DNA of 57,578 nucleotides from assembly GCA_005793375.1 (NCBI GenBank), contig SXSK01000045.1, forward strand, positions 1 through 57,578, in the 5' to 3' direction. Of the stretch, positions 17,823-26,800 are shown one piece after another. The number at the start of each line of letters is the position of its first letter. Positions within the stretch are counted from its first letter, which is position 1. The position numbers were made by a program, and so were the translations under genes. Source of the stretch: Verrucomicrobiales bacterium. GTDB taxonomy: Bacteria; Verrucomicrobiota; Verrucomicrobiia; Limisphaerales; UBA9464. The notes beneath the pieces are model-generated. The model worked only from the letters and a program-made list of their open reading frames with translations, was not told the DNA's origin and did no database searches.

Positions 17823-19613
17823 TTGTTCACAGTGTCGTCGGAGCCAAAAAAATACCTTTCGCCCGCCCGAATCTGGGCCCGCCGCGCCGTCTGGCTAGTT
17901 TTTCTATTGGTGTTGGGATTGCGCTTCGTTTTTCCGCCATCCTCCCCGCCGCCACCACGCCCGTGGGATGGTCCGATCGCAGGGCCAACTCCAGGCTTCC
18001 AAAGGGAAGGCGATCGGCGGGGTGGACAGGGGTGGCGTCGCACTCGGCGATCCGATCCCGTTCCTTCGTTGTCAGCTCAATTGCCAACCAATCTCTGGCG
18101 GATACGGATCGAGTTCGCCCCTGCTGATGCCAACCTCTTGAGAGGCTACGTTTGGAATGGTTGGAACCGCGGCAATCCACAAGTAGTGGAACGCCCCGAG
18201 GTAAAGGCCACTATGCGTGAGGGTCACATGGTCTACACAAATGTGTCGGTTCATCTCAAAGGTTCCGCGGGAAGCTTCCGACATTTCGATGACCGACCAG
18301 CACTCACCTTGAACTTCTCCAAGTTTGCCGCCGGTCAGAAATTTCATGGTTGGAGCAAGCTGTCCTTGAACAATTCAGTTCAAGATTCCTCGTTCCTCGG
18401 CGAAACTCTATCGCGCGAGTTGTTTGTGCTTGCGGGTGTGCCCGCCCCCAAAGCCACGCACGCCACCGTGGTTGTCGATGGGCGCGATCTGGGCCTCTAT
18501 GTTGTAACCGAAGGCTGGGGCAAACCCTTCCTGAGACAACATTTCAAGGACGTCCAAGGAAATCTGTACGATGGTGGTTTCGTTCAAGATGTCGACGGAT
18601 TGCTGACCGTGGTGTCCGGCGAGAAGCCGGATGATCATTCCGATATCCACCGGTTAAACGCCGCCGCGGATGAGCCGGATCGAAATGCGCGTTGGAAACG
18701 GTTGGAGACAGAGCTGGACACGGAACGGTTCATCACGCACCTCGCACTCGATGGTTTGATCTGCAATTGGGACGGCTATGGGATCAACCGAAACAACTAC
18801 CGGGTGTTTCAGGACCGCACCCTCGGCAAAATGGTCTTCATGCCCCATGGTTTGGATCAATTGTTTGGTGGCGGCAACCGGATGAATCCCCAAAGCAGCA
18901 TCCAGACGCCCATGCGAGGCAAGGTGGCTCGGGCGGTCATGTCCACATCGGAAGGCCGCAAACGGTTTCGAGAACGACTCGGAACCCTGCTAACCAACGT
19001 GCTCGTTGAAGCCCACCTCACCAACCGAGTTTACGAGCTGGCAGCGACCATTCGTCCGACACTTGCCGCCTACAGTCCGGACTTGGCTCGTGGCCATGAC
19101 TACGAGGTGGAAGACTTGGTTCGCCGCATTCGAGACCGCATTCAGAGTGTCTCTGAACAGTTGAATTCACCAACACCACAACCAACGGCGTTCGACGTCT
19201 CAGGGGCGGCTAGTCTCACCCGCTGGGAGCCTCGACGCAGTCGGCAGGACGGGGTGCCCGTGACATTCGAACGATTGGAACCCGAAGGCGGACCAAAACT
19301 GTTGGTGATACGCGCCGAGGGCGGCGCCGGTATCGGCTCCTGGCGCACCCGCGTCACATTGGCTGCAGGTCATTACCGTCTTATCGGCCGCGTTCGATCT
19401 TCGTCACCAGATCCTCGCAATGGCGTCCAACTGCGCCTCTCGGGTTACCGACCGAGCTACGAGCCGTTGCGGGGTCTGGACTGGCAAGCCCTGGAGTTCC
19501 GATTTGAGTTGGAGGAGGAATTGACCGAAAGCGAACTGGTGGCCGAATTCCTGGGCGCCTCAGGTGAAGCCCAATTCGATCAGTCATCACTCCGGCTGGA
19601 GCGGGTCCACTGA
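17823..19613 (+). CDS. CotH kinase-like membrane/secreted protein
   Basis: A protein of about 596 residues with one membrane segment near residues 23-42, a Pro-rich linker and a CotH-type domain (about 90-420). Supporting phrases are NVSVHLKGSAGSFR, KLSLNNSVQDSSFLGE and the later DGLICNWDGYGINRNNY and FMPHGLDQLF, in the order found in the CotH family, which phosphorylates spore-coat proteins in Bacillus and has many uncharacterised bacterial members. The C-terminal 170 residues look like a beta-sandwich. No ATG lies in the head; TTG 17823 or GTG 17832 is the likely start. It is divergent from the glycosyltransferase gene with 118 bases between them. Confidence 0.8.
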   Translation: MFTVSSEPKKYLSPARIWARRAVWLVFLLVLGLRFVFPPSSPPPPRPWDGPIAGPTPGFQREGDRRGGQGWRRTRRSDPVPSLSAQLPTNLWRIRIEFAPADANLLRGYVWNGWNRGNPQVVERPEVKATMREGHMVYTNVSVHLKGSAGSFRHFDDRPALTLNFSKFAAGQKFHGWSKLSLNNSVQDSSFLGETLSRELFVLAGVPAPKATHATVVVDGRDLGLYVVTEGWGKPFLRQHFKDVQGNLYDGGFVQDVDGLLTVVSGEKPDDHSDIHRLNAAADEPDRNARWKRLETELDTERFITHLALDGLICNWDGYGINRNNYRVFQDRTLGKMVFMPHGLDQLFGGGNRMNPQSSIQTPMRGKVARAVMSTSEGRKRFRERLGTLLTNVLVEAHLTNRVYELAATIRPTLAAYSPDLARGHDYEVEDLVRRIRDRIQSVSEQLNSPTPQPTAFDVSGAASLTRWEPRRSRQDGVPVTFERLEPEGGPKLLVIRAEGGAGIGSWRTRVTLAAGHYRLIGRVRSSSPDPRNGVQLRLSGYRPSYEPLRGLDWQALEFRFELEEELTESELVAEFLGASGEAQFDQSSLRLERVH

Positions 19614-19717
19614 GCTGCGGACCGCTAGTTCTGTACCCGGCCGCCCCGGCCTGAACGCCGGGATTTCTGTCGCCAGCCGAGGGGGCTTGTTGCAGCGTCT
19701 GAAGAATTTCCCTGTGT

Positions 19718-21193
19718 GTGAATAAAAACTCTTCAACAACTGTGAGCTTGGCGCGGCGCATTGGTTTGTTTGATGCCACCATGTTGGTCATAGGCGGCAT
19801 TGTGGGCGCCGGAATTTTCCGCAATCCACATGTTGTCGCCAAGGAAGTACATGCGCCCTTTCTCATCCTAGGCGCCTGGATTTTCGGGGGATTAATCGCC
19901 ATGGCCGGGGCGTTCATTTACGCCGAGCTGACCGCCTCCCGCCCTGCGGTCGGGGGTCAATACGCCTATTTTAAGGAGGCCTACCACCCGGCGCTCGCTT
20001 TCGTTTATGGCTGGGCGTTGCTGCTCGTGGTCCAAACCGGAGGCATGGCTGCCGTGAGCATCACATTCGCCGATTATTCGGTGCAAATGGCCCGAACATT
20101 AGGCGCTGTCGGGCTCGTGGACTCGATGGATTCGATCGGGAGATTGCTGCCAGGAACGGATCCCGCGCAACCCGGCTCGGGTGCTGGAAAGCTTATTGCG
20201 ATCCTTGCGCTCGCTCTCCTGACGTTGATCAATTGTCTGGGCGTACGTTTGGGCACCGCCGTGCAAACCATCCTCACGGTCCTCAAGATGTTGGCGATCG
20301 CCGGGCTGGTTGGATGCGGTTTCTTGTTGTTGAAACCCGCTTCGGGCGCCGTGACCACGGCGGCGGCGGATGCCACCGGCTTTGATGCGATCAGGCAATT
20401 CGGGGCGGCCATGGTGCCAGTCCTGTTTGCCTATGGTGGCTGGCAGACTGCGGCGTTCATCGGAGGTGAAGTTAAAAATCCCAAGCGCAACCTGCCCTTG
20501 GGACTAATCTTCGGTGTCTTGGGTGTCATCGCACTGTATTTGTCAGTCAATTGGGTATGCCTACGTGCGCTCGGTACTGCCGGATTGGCCCAGACACCGA
20601 CCCCGGCAGCCGACGTTGCCAAGCTGGCCCTCAGCGAGCGGGGATCCTTCCTGATCTCTGCAGGAATTATCGTGAGCACCCTGGGATTCCTGAGTCAGGG
20701 AATGCTCACCGCTCCTCGCGTCTATTACGCCATGGCTGAGGATGGACTGTTTTTTCGCGTGTTGGCTCGGATTCATCCTGAGACCCAAGTGCCGGTGGCA
20801 GCAGTGGCGTTACAGGGGTTGACGGCTGTGATCATTGCATTGAGCGGACGTTATGAACAAATCTTGAACTATGTCATCTCCGTCGACTTTATCTTTTACG
20901 GACTCACCGCGACTTGCGTGTTCGTGTTTCGACGGAGAGAACGCCTAAACCCCAACGAAGACCCAATGGCCGTGAACCGTGGTTCCGAATCAACCGGAAG
21001 AGCTGGCACCGGTGGGCGCCGGTTTCGTATCCCCGGACACCCGTTCACCACGATCTTCTTCATCGCCAGTTGCTGGCTGGTGGTACTGAATTTGGTTTTC
21101 AAGTATCCCAAGGATAGTTTCTTTGGTTTGGTCATTATGCTGGCAGGAATTCCGGCTTACCTGTACTGGCGACGGCGGCAATTTGCTTCATGA
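19718..21193 (+). CDS. APC-family amino acid permease
   Basis: A 491-residue transporter with about 12 membrane helices. The first helix carries GGIVGAGIFRNP, the substrate-binding unwound region conserved in the APC family, and helix 6 has FAYGGWQTAAFIGGEVKNP, also diagnostic. An internal segment of about 30 charged residues (around 405-435) precedes the last two helices. The start is GTG at 19718. The TGA stop overlaps the ATG of the aminotransferase (ATGA, 21190-21193), so translation is probably coupled and the imported amino acid may be the aminotransferase substrate (inference). Confidence 0.9.
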   Translation: MNKNSSTTVSLARRIGLFDATMLVIGGIVGAGIFRNPHVVAKEVHAPFLILGAWIFGGLIAMAGAFIYAELTASRPAVGGQYAYFKEAYHPALAFVYGWALLLVVQTGGMAAVSITFADYSVQMARTLGAVGLVDSMDSIGRLLPGTDPAQPGSGAGKLIAILALALLTLINCLGVRLGTAVQTILTVLKMLAIAGLVGCGFLLLKPASGAVTTAAADATGFDAIRQFGAAMVPVLFAYGGWQTAAFIGGEVKNPKRNLPLGLIFGVLGVIALYLSVNWVCLRALGTAGLAQTPTPAADVAKLALSERGSFLISAGIIVSTLGFLSQGMLTAPRVYYAMAEDGLFFRVLARIHPETQVPVAAVALQGLTAVIIALSGRYEQILNYVISVDFIFYGLTATCVFVFRRRERLNPNEDPMAVNRGSESTGRAGTGGRRFRIPGHPFTTIFFIASCWLVVLNLVFKYPKDSFFGLVIMLAGIPAYLYWRRRQFAS

Positions 21194-22299
21194 ACTCTAT
21201 GCCTCGCATCCAGTCGTCGGAATACATGCATTGGGCTAAAACCTTACAGGCGGCCCGATTTAATCTCGCCAACAGCGGCGTATTCGCCATGCCCTTGCGC
21301 GAATTACCTGTAAAGTTGGAAGACCTCGAACTCAGCGGCCAGAGCTTTTATGGTTGGGGACCTCTCCAGGGCGCACTCTCCAAACACCTGGGCGTCCCGT
21401 CCGAGTGCCTCGTTCACGCCGTCGGAACGTCCCTAGCCAATCACCTGGCCATGGCCGTCACTCTCCAACCCGGCGACGACGTGTTGATTGAGCATCCTAC
21501 TTATGAACTGCTCATCTCCGCTGCCAGTTACCTCGGCGCCAACATCCGTCGAATCCATCGCCGCTTCGATCAACGCTTCGGGATCGATCCGGCTGAACTT
21601 GAACGTTCACTCACGCCGCGCACCCGGCTGATCGTTCTCACAAATCTCCACAATCCGAGCAGCGCCCGCCTTGATGAACCCACGATACGACGGATCGCTG
21701 AACTCGGCCAATCCGTCGGGGCTCAAGTATTGATCGATGAAGTGTATCTCGATGCGGCGGCTCTGGCCGCTGCGTCGAATGATCGCCCTGCACTGACCAC
21801 GGCATTTGGTTTGGCTGACAATATCCTGGTGACCAGTAGTCTCACCAAAGTTTACGGGCTCAGTGGCATCCGGTGCGGTTGGGTCCTGGCGAAGCCGGAA
21901 CTCGCACAGCGCATGTGGCGACTCAATGATCTGTTTGGCGTCATCCCAGCCCACGCCGCCGAACGTCTCAGCGTCGTCGTCCTGGATAATTTCGAACGTG
22001 TCACCGCACGCGCCCGAACGCTGCTGAATACCAACCGGAAACTTTTAAACGACTTTCTGGCATCGCGTGAGGATTTAGAAAGCTGGCCGCTCGAAGCCGG
22101 TACCGTCGTATTCCCCAGATTGCGTGACGGTCGTGTGCAAGCTCTGTGCGATGTATTGCGCCAACGTTACGAGGCGACTGTTGTGCCCGGCCATTTCTTT
22201 GAAATGCCTGAGCACATTCGCATCGGCATCGGAGCGCCAACTGAAGTCACTGCAGAAGGCTTGCACCGGCTCGGGCAAGCGTTGGATGAAATCCATTAG
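21190..22299 (+). CDS. PLP-dependent aminotransferase, class I/II fold
   Basis: This 369-residue cytoplasmic enzyme has a fold-type I layout. GWGPLQGALSKHL near 57 is the substrate/cofactor region, HAVGTSLANHLAMA resembles the 'G.s.a...' PLP phosphate loop, TNLHNPSS near 155 matches the usual NPxNPTG position in altered form, LIDEVYLD near 178 carries the Asp that contacts the pyridine nitrogen, and SLTKVYGLSGIRCGW places the Schiff-base Lys at about 220. The amino acid specificity cannot be read from the sequence. It overlaps the permease stop by 4 bases. Confidence 0.9.
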   Translation: MNSMPRIQSSEYMHWAKTLQAARFNLANSGVFAMPLRELPVKLEDLELSGQSFYGWGPLQGALSKHLGVPSECLVHAVGTSLANHLAMAVTLQPGDDVLIEHPTYELLISAASYLGANIRRIHRRFDQRFGIDPAELERSLTPRTRLIVLTNLHNPSSARLDEPTIRRIAELGQSVGAQVLIDEVYLDAAALAAASNDRPALTTAFGLADNILVTSSLTKVYGLSGIRCGWVLAKPELAQRMWRLNDLFGVIPAHAAERLSVVVLDNFERVTARARTLLNTNRKLLNDFLASREDLESWPLEAGTVVFPRLRDGRVQALCDVLRQRYEATVVPGHFFEMPEHIRIGIGAPTEVTAEGLHRLGQALDEIH

Positions 22300-22308
22300 T
22301 TTTTGAAA

Positions 22309-22704
22309 TCAACTCCCAGGCTTCACCACGTTGGCAAACGTTGCGAATCCTGCCGCCTGTTGCCTCAAGCGCTCTACCAACTCGGGGTTCGTCAGTTGGC
22401 CCTCCGCGTCCAGCAGTTGACCGATGCCAGGCAGAAATACTCGATTTGGGTAGAGGAACGCGTTCCAATAACCAAAAATTGCCTGTAACTGCTCCACGCT
22501 GCTCACAGCACCCCACCTGCCAACGGCCAGTCCCACAAAACACACGGAACGGCTCTCAAAATTCTCCGGAAACTTGAGTTGGTCAGTAAACAGTTTTAGG
22601 ACACCGGGCATGGACCAGGTGTATTCAGGGGTCACCACCACGCCGTCAACGGTGCCAGTGATCAGATCAATCAACACGCCATCTAATGACTGGGGAAACC
22701 TTGT
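22309..22704 (-). pseudogene. 5'-truncated NAD(P)H-dependent FMN reductase
   Basis: The open frame carries the C-terminal two-thirds of a ChrR/FMN-reductase flavodoxin-like protein: GVVVTPEYTWSMPGVLK, then GRWGAVSSVEQL and a complete C-terminus. The first 50-60 residues, which hold the FMN phosphate loop (GSxRxxS), are missing. In-frame homology reaches FPQSLDGVL at about 22698, then a TGA blocks the frame at 22705-22707. The only starts are GTG 22677 and TTG 22674. The 5' end lies inside the 3' end of apbE, which suggests a deletion that joined the two genes. A short flavin-binding-defective protein could still be made. Confidence 0.75.
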
Positions 22705-23632
22705 TCAAAATGGAAACGCCATCCCGTCCCAATACCAGTAGCGCGGTAGAAAGGGCATCCGACTCTGTAGCCGTCGGGGTGACAACCATGGCCATTGTCG
22801 CGTGCGAAACCGGCTGAGCGGTCCGTGGATCCAAAACGTGACCCCGGACAAGGCCCTTGTCGGTAAACGATTTGCCCCAGGCCGCAGACACACTCAGGGA
22901 CTCGTCCCTCAGGCATTCGGTGTGAACACCCCCACGCTCCTTGTCAGCAGAGTTAGGCGGCAGCGCGATGGTCCACCCTTCTGCGTCTGGAGGATGCCCA
23001 ATCGCACAGACCGTACTGGTACCACCATGGATCAGAGCACTTTCAATTCCAGCGTCGCGTAAACAATTCACGGCGTGATCGAGCGCATACCCCTTACCAA
23101 TTGCTCCGGGATCCAACATGACTCCAGGCTGATCAAAACGCACCGCGCCTTGAGCATTGTCGAGATGCACATGCTGCCAACCCACACAGCGGCGAGCCGC
23201 TTCTAATAGAACAGGATCGGCAAGCGCGCCCGAGCCACCAATAAAACCCCATGCACGGAGCAATGGCGCTGCGGTGATGTCAAAAGCACCCTCCGTGATG
23301 GCGGTCAAATCTCGCGCTTGTTGCAAAAAGCGAAAAACACGGGGATCAACTCGCACATACTCGTGGGCAGCGAGAGCATTAATCCTGGCTAACTCACTGT
23401 TGGGGCGGTAAATGTTCAGCAACGATTCCCAAAGATCCACTTCATCAAGTGCCTCCTCGGCAGCGGCGCGCAAAAAAGCCAGATTGGAACCATGCATGGC
23501 AATCTCAAAACGAGTCGCCATGGCGAGTCTTGCCACGGTCAAGGTTGGTTGAAGTACTGGCACCGACTCAGCCACAACAACATACTGGTTGGCGACATGG
23601 AAGGCCCAAAATTGTATCAATCCGTCATTCAC
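22667..23632 (-). CDS. apbE: FAD:protein FMN transferase (ApbE family)
   Basis: An enzyme of about 321 residues that moves FMN from FAD onto a Thr of target flavoproteins, usually outside the membrane. Family marks are AMATRFEIAMHG at the start of the domain, DPGAIGKGYALDHAV followed by HGGTS in the middle, LSVSAAWGKSFTDKG and RGHVLDPRTAQPV, and SDALSTALLVLG near the end. The last 15 residues look shorter than in relatives and lead into the truncated FMN reductase. No ATG precedes the conserved core. GTG 23632 is chosen because the longer TTG 23686 frame would run through a palindrome that looks regulatory. No obvious lipoprotein signal is visible. Confidence 0.82.
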   Translation of the reverse strand: MNDGLIQFWAFHVANQYVVVAESVPVLQPTLTVARLAMATRFEIAMHGSNLAFLRAAAEEALDEVDLWESLLNIYRPNSELARINALAAHEYVRVDPRVFRFLQQARDLTAITEGAFDITAAPLLRAWGFIGGSGALADPVLLEAARRCVGWQHVHLDNAQGAVRFDQPGVMLDPGAIGKGYALDHAVNCLRDAGIESALIHGGTSTVCAIGHPPDAEGWTIALPPNSADKERGGVHTECLRDESLSVSAAWGKSFTDKGLVRGHVLDPRTAQPVSHATMAMVVTPTATESDALSTALLVLGRDGVSILNKVSPVIRWRVD

Positions 23633-23646
23633 CAAAGCTTTTCGAA

Positions 23647-23673
23647 TGCAACATTTACATTTTCTTTGTTGCA
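23647..23673. promoter_or_regulatory. 27-bp palindrome upstream of apbE
   Basis: Perfect 7-base arms TGCAACA and TGTTGCA flank a 13-base AT-rich spacer. It lies 15 bases before the chosen apbE start, in the 215-base gap to the divergent giant gene, so it could be a repressor-binding operator or an mRNA hairpin. Function is inferred only from position and symmetry. Confidence 0.35.
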
Positions 23674-23756
23674 ATGAGTCGCACAAGCGAGCAAACGTTG
23701 ACCTTAGATTAACGGCGGGATTGTCCCGTCAAGTTGTGGACGCAATTGTGCTCCAA

Positions 23757-23806
23757 GATGTAACACCCCAGTAGCGCCAAAATCTTCTTGCCATTGGGGC
23801 TACATC
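23757..23806. repeat. imperfect inverted repeat before the giant surface-protein gene
   Basis: GATGTAACACCCC and GGGGCTACATC form imperfect inverted arms about 40 bases before the ATG at 23847. They could make a 5' leader stem-loop. No sigma-factor promoter can be named with confidence nearby. Confidence 0.3.
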
Positions 23807-23846
23807 CTCCGCCAAATGCCGTTAGCAAACTGAATAACTTAAAAAA

Positions 23847-26800
23847 ATGAACAGCACTCATGTGTATCTGCTGCGACGACTCTGCGTTTTCGTCGTTGCC
23901 GTTGCGGCTATGGTCCTTTCTTTTGGGAAGGCCTTCGCCCAATTCACACTGACGCAAACCGTCCCGATCACGATTAACGACAACTCCACGGCATCCCCGT
24001 ATCCATCCGCAATCGTGTCGTCGAATCTCTTAGGCATAATCACGAAGGTGACGGTGACGCTGACTGGGATGAACCACGGCTATCCAGACGACGTGGATGT
24101 GCTGCTGGTGGGGCCCAATGGCAAAAAAGTGATGCTAATGAGTGATACCGGTGGCGGTGTGGATTTGCGCGGAACGGACATCACCTTTGATGCCACCGCG
24201 ACTCCAAGCCTCTCCGACGAAGGCGCCATTGTCACAGGTACCTACAAACCTACGGACATCAATGAGGCACAAGAAATCTTCTCCACAGTGACGGCGCCCT
24301 ACGAAAATTCACTGGCTGATTTCGTCGGCGAGAATCCGAACAACACGTGGCAGCTGTACGTGAAGGATGATTCCTTCAGCGACGCCGGATTCATTACCTC
24401 ATGGAGCCTGAACCTCTTTACCACGCCACTCATTGGTTTGGTCACCAACATAGTTAGAACCGTTGAAGATGTGCCAGGGACACTGACACTCACCTTACAG
24501 GACAGTAGCACAGCTGCCGCCGTTCTGACAGTGACTGGAACCTCACCGAATCTGAGTTTTGTCAACACCAACGGGTTTAGCTCCACGGGAACTGGTTTGG
24601 AAAGGACGTTGACCATTACGCCGGTTGCCAATGCGTTCGGCACCAACACGCTCACAGTGACCGTGAGCGATGGGCTCGGAACCGCTAGCACGAACTTCAC
24701 GTTCATTGTGACGCCGGTTAACGATGGCCCTTCCATCTCGTTGAGCACGAATCGTGTCTTCACCACGGCGGGTAACGTCACAACCACGTCCAACATTGTT
24801 ACGGCAGTGATCAGCGACATCGACACCGATATCTCCGCCTTGGTGCTCTCTTCGGTGTCTGCCAATCCAAGCGTGGTCGCCGACGGTGCGGCAGTCTTCA
24901 CCGCCGGAACGGGCGGCACCAATACAGTAGTCATCGCACCAAACGCAGGCGCGACCGGTGCGGCCATCGTCTCATTACGCGTCTCTGACGGTGCCATCAC
25001 CAACTCAGCCGATGTCGAAGTCGTCGTTAACCCGGTCACTTATGCCGTTTTCGGTAATGGGGCTCCGATTCGCATCAATGATGCAACCAACGCCACTCCA
25101 TACCCGTCGATCTTCAGCGTTGCCAACATCCCGGGGAACATCGCCCGATTGTCCGTTGTTCTGGCCGATGTCAATCACTCGAACCCTGCAGATCTCAAGG
25201 CCCTGTTAGTCTCCCCCTCAGGCCGGTCTGTGGTGCTGATGGGTGGCGCCGGTGGGGCAAATGCACTCAGCCGCACACGCATCACTTTTGATGAGAATGC
25301 CGCAGCCACAATTCCAAACGGAGCTGCCATTACCACGGGTGCATATAAAACCGCCGACTACATCCCAGGCACGACACTCCCAGCTCCAGCGCCCTCCACA
25401 AACATTTCAACCACCGGACTAAGTGGTCTGAATGGTTCTGATCCCAATGGCACTTGGTCACTCTACGTGATCGACACAGCGAACGGAAGCACGGGAGCCA
25501 TCACTGGCGGTTTCCTTGTCAACATCTTCCCAGCGCCAACGATTAACGGCATAGAAACAAAATATTTCACCGATGAAGATACCGCGTTCACGGTAAATTT
25601 CACGGTGGCGGATTTCGATGGAACCGTTACGAACGTTACGGTGAGCTCTGGTGACGCCAGCCTGTTCACAGGGGTCGTGACACGAACTGGGAACAACGTC
25701 GCATTAGTTGTGACACCTGGTTCCAATCGCTTTGGCACCAACACACTGTCGGTCGTCGCGACGGACAACAACGGTTTCATTGAAACTAAGACCTTCACCG
25801 TTGGAGTCAGACCGGTAAACGACACACCCACGCTTTCCAACATCAGCAAACAAACGACTCGAGCTGGTATACCGCTCGGACCGATTGGGTTTACCGTCGG
25901 CGATGTTGAAAGCGACCCGGGAACACTTGTAGTGACATTCGGTTCTAGCAATCAGAAGCTGATACCTACCAGTAACATTGTATTAACGGGAGCTGGAGCC
26001 AACCGAAGCATGACGATCTACCCAGCTGGCGTACTTGCCGGTAATGCGGAGCTGACAGTATTCGTCTCAGACGGATCAGCTTCCAGCAGCAAAACCTTGG
26101 AAATCGCGGTGACCGATGCGCCAAATCCGCTGTTCGAAAATCCGGGCCTAATTACGTTCAATGAAAACACAACTGCCTCGCCATATCCAGCCAGCATCAA
26201 TGTGAGCGGGCTACTCGGATCTGTAGCGAGCATCAAAGTGACACTTATCGGGTTCAATCACACAGGGCCTGATGACGCAGACATCCTCCTCCAGGGACCA
26301 ACTGGTAAAAAAGTCAGTCTGATGAGCGATGCCGGTGGAGTTAATGGGGTAGTAAACGCTCAAATTGTCTTCGATGGTGCCTCGGGCAATCTCTTGCCGG
26401 ATGAAGCGCAAATCGTGTCTGGAACTTTCGCTCCTAGCAACTACGGAGGCGCTGAAGTGTTCCCGCAGACGACTACCAATGTCGTGGATTCGAGCCTCAC
26501 TACATTCGTCGGAACCAACCCAAATGGTGTATGGTCACTCTTTGTTCTAGACGACGAAACTGGTAACCGCGGTGCGCAAATCAGTGGTGGATGGCATCTG
26601 AGCATCCAAACACAGCCTGTGCTGTCCTCCATCCCGACACAGACGACTACTGAAGATACAGCATTGCGAGTCGGACTGCTGATTGGTGATTCTCAACCTG
26701 GCGTAAATTACACGATCACACCAACAGCTGGAACTCCGGCAACATTGGTTAAAGAATTCAGGCTTGAAGGAACTGGCGCCAGCAGAAGCTTGACGATTGT

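Noticed and set aside
24299..25039. Long minus-strand frames inside the giant gene (also 31559-32236 and 30981-31826)
   Set aside because: They are Thr/Val-rich mirror images caused by the codon pattern of the repeat protein, and recur at the same place in the repeats.
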